From: an uncultured Lachnospiraceae bacterium
GTDB taxonomy: Bacteria; Bacillota; Clostridia; Lachnospirales; Lachnospiraceae
Reading direction: 5' to 3'
Length of the DNA stretch: 49,076 nucleotides
NCBI GenBank assembly: GCA_948794795.1
Contig: CAQGLR010000026.1
Coordinates: forward strand, 1 to 49,076
The position numbers and the translations under genes were made by a program. This document shows positions 1-6,767 of the stretch, in pieces. The notes under the pieces were generated by a model. That model did no database searches, had not been told where the DNA came from, and worked only from the letters and a program-made list of their open reading frames with translations. The number at the start of each line of letters is the position of its first letter. Position 1 is the first letter of the stretch.

Positions 1-54
1 GGCATATTCCTTGATTCTTTGTTTAATGTAATCATCAATCGTTATCTGGTTCAT
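1..54 (-). CDS. Start of an unidentified protein, cut by the window edge
   Basis: An open frame on the minus strand begins with ATG at 54 and runs off the window. It reads MNQITIDDYIKQRIKEYA. A purine-rich stretch (GGGAAAAG) lies a few bases upstream as a weak ribosome binding site. Too short to recognise. It lies downstream of the DnaA-box region and could belong to replication or transfer functions, but nothing in 18 codons shows that. Confidence 0.5.
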   Translation of the reverse strand, partial: MNQITIDDYIKQRIKEYA

Positions 55-103
55 TTCTTGCTTTTCCCTTATTTTGTTAAAACTTTGTATACCTTTTTAT
101 GTT

Positions 104-128
104 CCTGGTGGTATAGCCAACCACCAGG
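104..128 (-). promoter_or_regulatory. Leader hairpin upstream of the partial gene
   Basis: CCTGGTGGT (104-112) pairs with ACCACCAGG (120-128), a 9-bp perfect stem with a 7-nt loop. It lies 50 bp upstream of the partial minus-strand gene, so it would be in that gene's 5' leader, or end transcription arriving from the gene at 297-530. On the minus strand the stem is followed by an A-rich, not U-rich, stretch, so it is not a classical terminator. Confidence 0.4.
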
Positions 129-206
129 GTTGTGTGCGATTTCGTAGAGGTAAATGTGTATAAAAACAATGCAATATATGTAAAAAAAGTGTAAAAACCT
201 TGTACA

Positions 207-232
207 GGCATGGAACGCACACAGACCATGCC
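207..232 (-). terminator. Hairpin after the small gene at 297-530
   Basis: GGCATGG (207-213) pairs with CCATGCC (226-232). On the minus strand it lies about 65 bp past the stop of the gene at 297-530 and is followed at a short distance by U-rich sequence. Plausible Rho-independent terminator, not proven. Confidence 0.45.
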
Positions 233-296
233 TTAATCCCCCTGCTGCCTTTTACCACAACAGAAGATAATCCAGGGGTTCATTGCCTAGGTATTT

Positions 297-530
297 CTAA
301 TCTATACCTGCTGCCTCTTCCAGAACTTTTTCTACTTTTTCTTTTATCTCTCTCACTCCATCAAGACCATAATTTGTCCTATAAACTATATCATCTACTA
401 TCTCTTCAACCCTGCATCCACTAAGGACATAATACTTAATAACCCCTTTTAATATATCTTCATCTTTTAAATCCCCATGTACTAAATCAAACAGCCATAT
501 TTTATGTTCTTCTGTAGCCCTGTATCCCAT
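297..530 (-). CDS. Small charged protein, function unknown
   Basis: The protein starts MGYRATEEHKIW and is 77 residues. I chose the ATG at 530 over an in-frame ATG at 578 because it has a strong ribosome binding site (GGAGGGGGG) about 8 bases upstream. The C-terminal half is predicted helical and charged (VREIKEKVEKVLEEA). No signal peptide or membrane segment is visible. It lies next to the DnaA boxes, so a role in element maintenance is possible but not shown. No family recognised. Confidence 0.55.
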   Translation of the reverse strand: MGYRATEEHKIWLFDLVHGDLKDEDILKGVIKYYVLSGCRVEEIVDDIVYRTNYGLDGVREIKEKVEKVLEEAAGID

Positions 531-596
531 AAAATCCACCCCCCTCCAGTTCTTCCTCTTATTTTCTCTACCATCCATGTATATAATATTATTTAC

Positions 597-630
597 TTAT
601 CCACATTTATGTGGATAACATTGTGGATAA
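597..630. other. Cluster of three perfect DnaA boxes (candidate replication origin)
   Basis: TTATCCACA at 597-605, then its reverse complement TGTGGATAA at 610-618 and again at 622-630. All three match the consensus DnaA box exactly and fall within 34 bp of AT-rich DNA. Perfect clustered boxes are typical of chromosome or plasmid origins and rare by chance. An AT-rich stretch follows (631-670), as expected for an unwinding element. No replication initiator gene is visible in the window next to it; the partial gene at 1-54 is a candidate. Confidence 0.6.
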
Positions 631-669
631 CATGTTAATAACTTAGGTTTTATGTTTTTTTTTAATTAT

Positions 670-1060
670 CCCTAGGCTCTCTTGGGTCTCGGATGTTTTT
701 GGCAGAGTTCCCCACTTTCAAAAAGTGAGAACCCTGCCAGTGCATTATCCCTGAGTATCCCTTTGGGTAGCCCATATATGCCCCGCCCTGTTGAGTGCTG
801 CCTGTAGCAGCCATCTGGAATTAATACGCACCTGCCAGTCCATGCTTACCAGATGTCCCTCTCCTGGCTAAATCCCCCGTGCAGAGTTTGTTTTACGGGG
901 ATTTGCGCACCCCACTCCCCTGACGGCATGTCCATGAACAGGGACAGGACATACCGGGCAGATTTTATAGCATTGGCTCTGCCACACCTAGCGGTTTTTA
1001 ACGGGGACGCTGCCTGCCCTCGCGATATGTAGTTTTAAAAAGATTACTGTAACTTAATAG
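670..1060. other. GC-rich structured non-coding block
   Basis: No credible gene. The block is clearly richer in GC than its flanks. It contains a long stem (701-738: GGCAG, GTTC and CACTTT pair with AAAGTG, GAAC and CTGCC) and a second one (870-904: AAATCCC-CGT with ACGGGGATTT, one bulge). TGACGGCATGTC and GGACATACCG (919-955) are a further partial inverted pair. Such blocks in mobile elements can be an origin of transfer, a single-strand origin or a structured RNA. The sequence alone does not decide between them. Confidence 0.4.
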
Positions 1061-1104
1061 GTTTACTAAATTCCTAGCTTTGGAGGAAGACTAAGAAGAA
1101 CTTC

Positions 1105-1272
1105 TCAAAGCATACTACTGATTTTTTCTGCTGCCTGCAGATAAAATTTTCTTGAGCATTGAGCCATAAAGCTGATTGCCGCATCCAGTTCATCCTGTGT
1201 GTGGCATTCAGTTTTCATCTTTATTTCAACCTCTGTGCCATCTTTGTTTTTAAAAACATCTATGTATTCCAT
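1105..1272 (-). CDS. Small hypothetical protein
   Basis: A 55-residue protein beginning MEYIDVFKNKDGTEVEI. The ATG at 1272 has a good ribosome binding site (GAGGTGG); an upstream in-frame ATG at 1314 has none. Alternating charged residues and a helical C-terminus (ELDAAISFMAQCSRKFYLQAAEKI). It is the last of three small minus-strand genes (1605-1820, 1359-1574, this one), probably one transcript from the promoter at 1857-1885. Family not recognised. Confidence 0.5.
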   Translation of the reverse strand: MEYIDVFKNKDGTEVEIKMKTECHTQDELDAAISFMAQCSRKFYLQAAEKISSML

Positions 1273-1358
1273 TATTCCACCTCGTTCTCTGTATTCATCC
1301 TTTTGGCCTGGCATTAAAACCTGGCTTCTTAAAAGCTACCCTGGCTTTATAGTTTTAA

Positions 1359-1574
1359 TTATTTAGGTTCTCTCGAAACCCTGATTCTATTTTCAAATCC
1401 TTCTTTTTCTTCCAATAAAAGTTTTCCTCTTGGATAATACCTGCTAAATTCACGTTTATAAAGTTCTTCTCTTTTTTTGAATTCAATGTATTCTGATATG
1501 GAATCCAGTTTTTTTGATATGTTTTCTAACAAAATGATGGCAGTTTTAATTTCTGTTCCCTGAGTATCTTCCAC
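1359..1574 (-). CDS. Small hypothetical protein
   Basis: A 71-residue, highly charged protein beginning MEDTQGTEIKTAII, with an AGGTG ribosome binding site six bases before ATG. The first 35 residues look like an amphipathic helix (IILLENISKKLDSISEYIEF), the rest is basic. It lies in the small minus-strand operon under control of the XRE region. Possibly a regulator partner, but no family is recognised. Confidence 0.5.
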   Translation of the reverse strand: MEDTQGTEIKTAIILLENISKKLDSISEYIEFKKREELYKREFSRYYPRGKLLLEEKEGFENRIRVSREPK

Positions 1575-1604
1575 TATTATTCACCTCATTCCTGTTTCTT
1601 GATT

Positions 1605-1820
1605 TCATGTGCATTTATTTCTTTCTATTGATATATTTGCTCTGTATTTATTTTCTTCTTGTTCGGAAATCTGCAACCCAGTTCCTATGCCATCCATATA
1701 TGCCATAAGGATAGTTCTTAAAAATGGCCATTCTGATATTGAACCTCCCTCTTTTAACTGACAAAATTTTTCAGCATCTAAAATCTGTTCTTGAGTAAGT
1801 TCTTTCTTTCGTGCTAACAT
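1605..1820 (-). CDS. Small hypothetical protein, first gene under the XRE-controlled divergent promoter
   Basis: The start is MLARKKELTQEQILDAE at 1820, chosen because AAAGGAGG precedes it by six bases; a longer in-frame start at 1868 would overlap the -10 box. 71 residues. It is divergent from the XRE repressor gene and its promoter is a consensus sigma-A promoter, which is the layout of a repressor with its controlled early gene. No domain recognised. Confidence 0.55.
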   Translation of the reverse strand: MLARKKELTQEQILDAEKFCQLKEGGSISEWPFLRTILMAYMDGIGTGLQISEQEENKYRANISIERNKCT

Positions 1821-1856
1821 ATCTATTCCTCCTTTCTGTTTGCTAAATCTATGACT

Positions 1857-1885
1857 ATTATATGTCATTTATTTAGCTTTGTCAA
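1857..1885 (-). promoter_or_regulatory. Consensus sigma-A promoter for the minus-strand small genes
   Basis: On the minus strand TTGACA (1880-1885) and TATAAT (1857-1862) are separated by exactly 17 bp. The -10 box is covered by a near-palindrome at 1851-1868 with ATGAC arms (ATGAC...GTCAT), the same ATGAC motif found twice near the facing promoter, so it is a likely operator. Confidence 0.8.
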
Positions 1886-1890
1886 TATAA

Positions 1891-1943
1891 TTTTGTTGTA
1901 TTTATGACTTTTTGTTGACAGAATGACTTTACGCTGATATGAT
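1891..1943 (+). promoter_or_regulatory. Promoter and tandem operator of the XRE gene
   Basis: TTGACA (1915-1920) and TATGAT (1938-1943) are spaced by 17 bp. A direct repeat TTTTGTTG-N5-ATGACTT occurs at 1891-1910 and 1910-1929, offset 19 bp (two helical turns), with the second copy covering the -35 box. This fits autoregulation by the XRE protein, whose gene begins 20 bp further on. Confidence 0.75.
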
Positions 1944-1962
1944 AAATATTGGAAAGGAGGTT

Positions 1963-2553
1963 ATGCAATTGAAAGAACGAATTAAAAAAATCAGAAAAGA
2001 GCTAGATTTGACACAGCAAAAATTTGCTGATAAGTTGGGAGTGAAAAGAAATACCATAGCAATGTATGAAATGGGAAAAACAGTTCCTAGCAAACAAACT
2101 ATCACATCAATTTGCCGTGAATTCAATGTTAACAAAGAATGGTTTCTTAATGGCACTGGAGAAATGTTTAAAGCAGCACCATCGGATGTACTGGATCAGT
2201 TAGCATATAAGTACCATCTATCTGAGGCTGATTATGTTATGGTTGAAAAATTTATTAATATGCGTCCAGAAGCCAGGCGGGCAATATTTGATTATATGCA
2301 AGAAGTAAATGCTGCATTTGCAAATAGTGGTATAGATCCACATATCCCAGCATATGGAAATAAACCACCAGAACCAATGGATGAAATCCTTAATATTTCT
2401 CAAGAACATTTAGGGACACCAGATTCTGTTGCTGCTGCCGAGGCAGAATATGAAAAGAGCTTAGGTATTGTGCCAAAAACAAAGTCTGTTGTCTTGAATA
2501 CTACCGCAGACATCAAGGAATCTAATAACAAAGTTTACAAAATTTCAAATTAG
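1963..2553 (+). CDS. XRE-family transcriptional repressor
   Basis: The 196-residue protein starts MQLKERIKKIRKELDL at 1963, with AAAGGAGG immediately upstream. Residues 5-60 form a lambda-Cro-type helix-turn-helix (LTQQKFADKLGVKRNTIAMYE) followed by a NKEWFLNGTGEM element common in phage-like and integrative-element repressors. The C-terminal part carries no recognisable peptidase domain, so it would not be an SOS-cleavable repressor of the LexA type. It is divergent from a small-gene operon, with repeats across both promoters, so it probably controls both directions. Confidence 0.85.
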   Translation: MQLKERIKKIRKELDLTQQKFADKLGVKRNTIAMYEMGKTVPSKQTITSICREFNVNKEWFLNGTGEMFKAAPSDVLDQLAYKYHLSEADYVMVEKFINMRPEARRAIFDYMQEVNAAFANSGIDPHIPAYGNKPPEPMDEILNISQEHLGTPDSVAAAEAEYEKSLGIVPKTKSVVLNTTADIKESNNKVYKISN

Positions 2554-2587
2554 CAAAAGCCTGGCAATAACTATGCCTGGCTTTTGC
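2553..2587 (+). terminator. Hairpin between XRE gene and membrane protein
   Basis: GCAAAAGCC-GGCA pairs with TGCC-GGCTTTTGC with one mismatch and a short loop. It starts on the XRE stop codon. No long U tract follows, so it may only attenuate read-through into the next gene or protect the mRNA end. Confidence 0.5.
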
Positions 2588-2611
2588 TTAAAATCAGAGG
2601 GAGATATACAA

Positions 2612-3679
2612 ATGTCAAATAAAAAAACTTTTTACAAAACAACATGGTTTATGTGGCTGGCATTGATTTTATTCGCACCAGCTGGTATTGTATTATTATG
2701 GGTTTATCATAAACAATATTCTAAAAATGTCAAAATTATCTTATCTGCAATATTTGCTATATTTTTTATAATAGAAATAATAGTGGGTAATTCAACAGAT
2801 AATACAATCCAAACAGCAAATACTCCAGAAACTACGATAATTCCTGCTAATGAAACAGTACCTGAACCAACGTCCAAGCCAGATACCGAACCAACACCAG
2901 AACAAGAACAGGATGAAAAAATTGATGTAGTTTTAGATGTTTCTGTAAATAAAAATAACGGAAAACCAATATTTACTATTAATACAAACCTTCCTGATGA
3001 AACAGATTTAATGTTAACTTTGAAAGGAAATAAGTATACTGGACAAACACACGCTATTGTCGAAAATGGAGTTGCTGTAAGTGAAGCATTTTCTTCTAAA
3101 GGCAAGGCTATATCTGGAAAATATACTCTTAGTGTATCTATGAGCGAACCAAAGTTTCAATCCGACAATGTAAGAGCAACTATTGGAGAAAACGGAGAAA
3201 ATATGTCTGGTAAATATGTTAAAACATCTGATGTTAACAACTCTAAATTCATAAATGGTGACTTCGACTTTTCATTATCTCTTCCTGAAGACGTTTTTGA
3301 TTTTTCAGATTATGATGAAGTATATAAAGATATTGATATTAGCAATCTAAAAATTAAGTATGGTGAGTTGCTTAGTGTTGTTTATAATGATGGCACAGTA
3401 GTTGTAAAAACTAAAATTGAGCCAAGTTATAACAATAATGCAACCATTGCGCAAAATTACTTTAATGTAGCTGATTTAGTTAAAAACCATGGTTTTAATA
3501 CTTGTAAAAAGCTTTCTTATTGGGCTGTTGCCGATATGTCAGATGGAACAGAAGGAAAATGTATTTCTTTTGATTTGAACAAAAAAATTATAAAAGAATT
3601 GTATAATGAAAATATTGTTGAAAATAAATTAGGTGAATACACTACTGATTTATGGATTTTGCCTAGCTTACAAAATTAA
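2612..3679 (+). CDS. Membrane-anchored extracellular protein, function unknown
   Basis: 355 residues from ATG 2612 (GAGGGAG ribosome binding site; the earlier in-frame start at 2573 lies inside a hairpin). Two hydrophobic segments at about 8-28 and 36-54 are followed by a Thr/Pro/Glu-rich linker (about 60-100) and a long soluble part rich in beta-strand pattern, then a C-terminal domain with NYFNVADLVKNHGF. The layout is a membrane anchor with an extracellular or luminal domain. Family name not recognised. Sits between the repressor and a toxin-antitoxin unit as accessory cargo. Confidence 0.65.
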   Translation: MSNKKTFYKTTWFMWLALILFAPAGIVLLWVYHKQYSKNVKIILSAIFAIFFIIEIIVGNSTDNTIQTANTPETTIIPANETVPEPTSKPDTEPTPEQEQDEKIDVVLDVSVNKNNGKPIFTINTNLPDETDLMLTLKGNKYTGQTHAIVENGVAVSEAFSSKGKAISGKYTLSVSMSEPKFQSDNVRATIGENGENMSGKYVKTSDVNNSKFINGDFDFSLSLPEDVFDFSDYDEVYKDIDISNLKIKYGELLSVVYNDGTVVVKTKIEPSYNNNATIAQNYFNVADLVKNHGFNTCKKLSYWAVADMSDGTEGKCISFDLNKKIIKELYNENIVENKLGEYTTDLWILPSLQN

Positions 3680-3718
3680 AAATATTAATCGTATGTTTTA
3701 AAAAGGAGGTTTATTTAT

Positions 3719-3958
3719 ATGTCAACGTTAGAAAAAGCCATAAACTTATTACAAGACATGCCAGAGCGAAAACTTGAAGCAGTATACACATATATACAGT
3801 TTGTAAATACCATTGAAGAAAACGAAGAAACAACTACACACAAGAAAAGTGCAAGCTCTATTGCAGGAATTGCCCACCAATATGCTAATCCTGAACTTAT
3901 ACCTTTAGAAAAGGAGGCATTTGCTAATGCAATGGCAGAAAAACATGCAATTAATTGA
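3719..3958 (+). CDS. Small antitoxin-like protein upstream of PIN-domain gene
   Basis: 79 residues, MSTLEKAINLLQDMPERKLE, with a strong AAAAGGAGG ribosome binding site. The N-terminal helix-rich segment (ALNLLQDMPERKLEAVYTYIQFV type) is typical of short antitoxins paired with PIN or RelE toxins: a helical dimerisation segment followed by a flexible acidic or polar tail. Its 3' end overlaps the start of a PIN gene stub, and a complete PIN protein follows 63 bp later. Role inferred from position and size. Confidence 0.6.
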   Translation: MSTLEKAINLLQDMPERKLEAVYTYIQFVNTIEENEETTTHKKSASSIAGIAHQYANPELIPLEKEAFANAMAEKHAIN

Positions 3959-4022
3959 TGCAAATGTAATCCACAAAGGTATTGCACCAGAACAATTTTT
4001 ATATAAAGAAAGCGTGGTCTAA
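3927..4022 (+). pseudogene. Truncated start of a PIN-domain toxin overlapping the antitoxin
   Basis: An AAGGAGG at 3911-3917 is followed after nine bases by an ATG opening the frame MQWQKNMQLIDANVI, which is the classic first strand of a PIN domain (hydrophobic residues then D-A-N-V-I). It then diverges and stops after 31 codons, with its TAA overlapping the ATG of the next gene (TAATG). This looks like the original toxin partner of the antitoxin reduced to its first 15 codons. It may now serve only for translational coupling. Confidence 0.6.
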
Positions 4023-4498
4023 TGATAAAATTAAAAATATATCTGGACACTTCTGTTATTAGTCATCTGCAACAAGAAGATGTGCCAGAAAAAATGCAAG
4101 AAACGCTGGAATTATGGGAACAATTTAAGGAAAGAAAAGATATAGAAGTAATTATCTCAACTCTGGTATTCACTGAATTGTACAAATGTAATGAACAAAA
4201 ACTAGCTTTCCTGTTAGGTAAACTGGCACAGCTTGACTATAAGGAAGTACCAATTACTAATTCAGTGCGTGAACTCACAAACTTTTATTTAAAAAATGGT
4301 GTGTTAAGAAAAAAGAGTGCTGATGACCTGACACATATAGCGGTGGCTACATTAAATGATTGCCGTTATATCATAAGCTGGAATTTTAAACACTTTGTAA
4401 ACCCCAAAACCATTAATGCGGTAAATGCAATAAACCTTACTTTAAATTTGCCACAAATTGGCATATTTTCACCAAATATGATGTTAGGAGGTTTTTAA
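4022..4498 (+). CDS. PIN-domain endoribonuclease toxin
   Basis: 158 residues. The N-terminus IYLDTSVISHL supplies the first acidic PIN residue, a central Glu occurs in TELYKC, and the C-terminal KSADDLTHIAVATLNDCRYIISWNF carries the paired Asp residues and the typical W-N-F end. PIN toxins (VapC-like) are Mg-dependent RNases held inactive by a co-encoded antitoxin. There is no good ribosome binding site of its own; its ATG overlaps the stop of the preceding stub, implying coupled translation. Confidence 0.8.
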   Translation: MIKLKIYLDTSVISHLQQEDVPEKMQETLELWEQFKERKDIEVIISTLVFTELYKCNEQKLAFLLGKLAQLDYKEVPITNSVRELTNFYLKNGVLRKKSADDLTHIAVATLNDCRYIISWNFKHFVNPKTINAVNAINLTLNLPQIGIFSPNMMLGGF

Positions 4499-4499
4499 A

Positions 4500-4670
4500 A
4501 TGAATGATGGTATTACATTGACCATTGATGAAATACATGCTATTAGGAAAGCACATTCTGAAAAGACAAAGGATATGAATTTTGATGAATACAAAAAGCT
4601 GTTAGATGCGGAAGCTGCCCCTGTACGGCTTGCCCTTGAACATGCAAAAAAACAGCTTAGTAATACTTGA
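4500..4670 (+). CDS. Small protein, last gene of the PIN operon
   Basis: 56 residues, MNDGITLTIDEIHAIRK, starting one base after the PIN stop codon, with TTAGGAGG eight bases upstream. Charged and helical (KKLLDAEAAPVRLALEHAKKQL). Such short proteins next to PIN genes can be the true antitoxin, making this gene an alternative partner to the one at 3719-3958. A terminator follows 10 bp after the stop. Confidence 0.65.
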   Translation: MNDGITLTIDEIHAIRKAHSEKTKDMNFDEYKKLLDAEAAPVRLALEHAKKQLSNT

Positions 4671-4680
4671 TACAATAGAT

Positions 4681-4707
4681 ATGCCTGGTGTTACCAGCAC
4701 CAGGCAT
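4681..4707 (+). terminator. Terminator of the toxin-antitoxin operon
   Basis: ATGCCTGGTG (4681-4690) pairs perfectly with CACCAGGCAT (4698-4707) across a 7-nt loop, followed by ATTTAAT. Ten-base stem directly after the last gene of the operon. Confidence 0.75.
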
Positions 4708-4720
4708 ATTTAATAAATGT

Positions 4721-4781
4721 CCCTTGTGGAAACACCACACAACACTGTAATTATACCGCAGGATTGGTTTTTCCACAAGGG
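4721..4781 (+). repeat. Inverted repeat in front of the serine recombinase
   Basis: CCCTTGTGGAAA (4721-4732) and TTTCCACAAGGG (4770-4781) are perfect 12-bp arms separated by 37 bp, ending 16 bp before the recombinase ATG. In RNA it would hold the region just upstream of the start codon in a hairpin. It could be a recombinase binding site or a control of recombinase expression. Confidence 0.6.
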
Positions 4782-4797
4782 CGGAAAGGATATTATT

Positions 4798-6363
4798 ATG
4801 AATTTTGCAATGTATGGACGTAAGTCCGTTTATTCAGACAAATCAGATTCAGTAACTAACCAGGAAAGGATGTGCCGAGAATATGCTGGACTACGTTTCC
4901 AGGTAGATTCTTTTGAAACTTATTCTGATGAGGGGCTGTCAGGAGCTGACACCAACCGCCCTGGTTTAAAAAGACTGCTGGCGGATATAGAGGATGGCCT
5001 GGTAGATGCCCTTATTGTTTACCAGCTTGACAGGCTGTCACGCAATGTAAAAGATTTTGCTAATATTTATTCAAAACTTGAAGAAAACAATGTAATGTTC
5101 ATATCCTTGAAAGAAAGCATTAATACCGATACACCCATTGGCAAAGCCATGATGTTTATTACTGCAACATTTGCGCAGATGGAACGGGAAACCATAGCTA
5201 CAAGGATAACAGATAACTTGGAAGGTCTTGCAAGGAAAGGGTTCTGGACTGGCGGCAAAGCACCACAGGGCTATAAGCTAGAACGCATTGAAGTAAACGG
5301 AAAAAAGCATGTCGTATTTTCTATTGAACCAGAAGCAATGGAACGTATCAGATGGATTTTTAATACATTCCTGGATAAAGGATGTTCCCTCTGTTCGTTA
5401 CAGACTTTATTAAGAAACCTGGGCATACGTACAGAACGCGGATGCTTTTTTTCTGCGTCACAGCTTTATTCATTGCTTTCATCACCTTACTGTGTAGAAG
5501 CAACCCCTGAAATGTATGATTATTTTGCAGGGATGGGATGCCAGATGGACAGCAGCTCACCACGTGAAAAATGGGATGGTACACATGGGGTAATGGTATA
5601 TGGACGCACCTGCCAGAAAAACAAAAACCAGAGAAAACAGCCACCAGAAAAATGGATTGTGTGCACAGGTTACCATGAACCATTCATTCCTGCCAGCCAG
5701 TGGCTTGCTGTACAGGAATGTTTTAAAAAGAATACCTTTAATAAAACTACAAAGTATGATGTGCCACTCCTGAAAGGAGTTGTCCGCTGTAAATGCGGAT
5801 GCCTTATGGCAGTTTCCAGAAAAAAACTGAAATCACGTATTTTAAGCCATTATTATTGCAGGAAACGTAACCAGCAAGGCATAGAAGCATGTGATATGCC
5901 ATTTATAAAATGTGATATCCTTGACAACAAAGCCCTGGATATATTCAAAAAAATTGAAGCAGACCCAGAAGCCATTATGAAATATACCATGACAGAAAAG
6001 CCAAAAGATAATGCAAAAATACTGCAAAGCTTAGAAACACAGGCTATGCATATACAAACAAAAATAGAACACCTCACAGAAATTTTAAGTGATGCAGAGG
6101 GGTCTTCTGCTGCCAGATACATAATTACGCAAATTGAAAAAGAGGATCTGAACCTTTCTGCTGCCAGAAGGGAAATAGAAATAACTAAAGCCGCACTGCG
6201 CCATGAAAAAAATACCATCGGGGATGTAAAAGAACGTGCTGGACAAATCGCTTGCCTTATACGTGGGCTTGATGGGTTTTCTGCTTCGGAGAAAAATGCT
6301 ATTGTACATGAAATAGTACAGGAATGCAGATGGGATGGAAACGAGTTTTTTTTGCGGCTGTAA
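4798..6363 (+). CDS. Large serine recombinase (integrase/excisionase of the left-hand element)
   Basis: 521 residues from ATG 4798 (GAAAGGA upstream; the in-frame ATG at 4717 is inside the inverted repeat). Residues 1-140 are a resolvase catalytic domain with MYGRKS (Ser10 nucleophile), an EGLSGADTNRPGLKRLL segment and QLDRLSRN. Then follow a recombinase DNA-binding domain with RKGFWTGGKAPQGYKLE, a zinc ribbon (CKCGC about 352, later YYC and C), a coiled coil, and a C-terminal tail. Such enzymes integrate by recombining attP with attB. The gene ends three bases before the truncated parB, as expected for a recombinase gene adjoining an attachment junction. Confidence 0.92.
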   Translation: MNFAMYGRKSVYSDKSDSVTNQERMCREYAGLRFQVDSFETYSDEGLSGADTNRPGLKRLLADIEDGLVDALIVYQLDRLSRNVKDFANIYSKLEENNVMFISLKESINTDTPIGKAMMFITATFAQMERETIATRITDNLEGLARKGFWTGGKAPQGYKLERIEVNGKKHVVFSIEPEAMERIRWIFNTFLDKGCSLCSLQTLLRNLGIRTERGCFFSASQLYSLLSSPYCVEATPEMYDYFAGMGCQMDSSSPREKWDGTHGVMVYGRTCQKNKNQRKQPPEKWIVCTGYHEPFIPASQWLAVQECFKKNTFNKTTKYDVPLLKGVVRCKCGCLMAVSRKKLKSRILSHYYCRKRNQQGIEACDMPFIKCDILDNKALDIFKKIEADPEAIMKYTMTEKPKDNAKILQSLETQAMHIQTKIEHLTEILSDAEGSSAARYIITQIEKEDLNLSAARREIEITKAALRHEKNTIGDVKERAGQIACLIRGLDGFSASEKNAIVHEIVQECRWDGNEFFLRL

Positions 6364-6365
6364 GT

Positions 6366-6743
6366 TCACTTTTTTATTCTAATGCATTCCACCATGATAA
6401 TTGTGGCTTCATCGTCCGTATAATTCCTTACGATTACGGGCATTGTGTCTAACCCTGCCCTTTCAGAACCCCGTTTCCTGCGGTGTCCGGCTATGATCTC
6501 ATAGCCGCCGCCCGCCCTCGGTCTGACAATTCCGAGTACTAACACCCCATACTTCCCGATGCTCTCCGTGGTTTCCTCCATTTTTTCATCATCAAGGACA
6601 CGGAACGGGTGTCCCTTGAATGTATGCAGCTCCTCCAGCTTTGCACGGATAATCTGCTCCCCTGATGCGCTCTCTGCACTTCCAAATAAATCATCAAAGC
6701 TGTTCAGCCTTACTTTTGATGCGCTCCCTGCCTTACTGCCCAT
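6366..6743 (-). pseudogene. parB: parB-like gene truncated by the recombinase element
   Basis: The N-terminal 120 residues are a ParB/Spo0J nuclease-like domain: FRVLDDEKMEETTESI, then GGGYEIIAGHRRKRGSERAG (the GHRR box) and DDEATIIMVE. ParB proteins of this group continue for 150 or more residues, but here the frame leaves homology after MVE and stops. The element carrying the serine recombinase abuts this point, so the rest should lie left of the window. ATG at 6743 is used (GAGGAGG upstream); it overlaps a reading frame that looks like the end of parA. Confidence 0.8.
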
Positions 6744-6767
6744 TGCCAAGCACCTCCTCTGCCTGTG

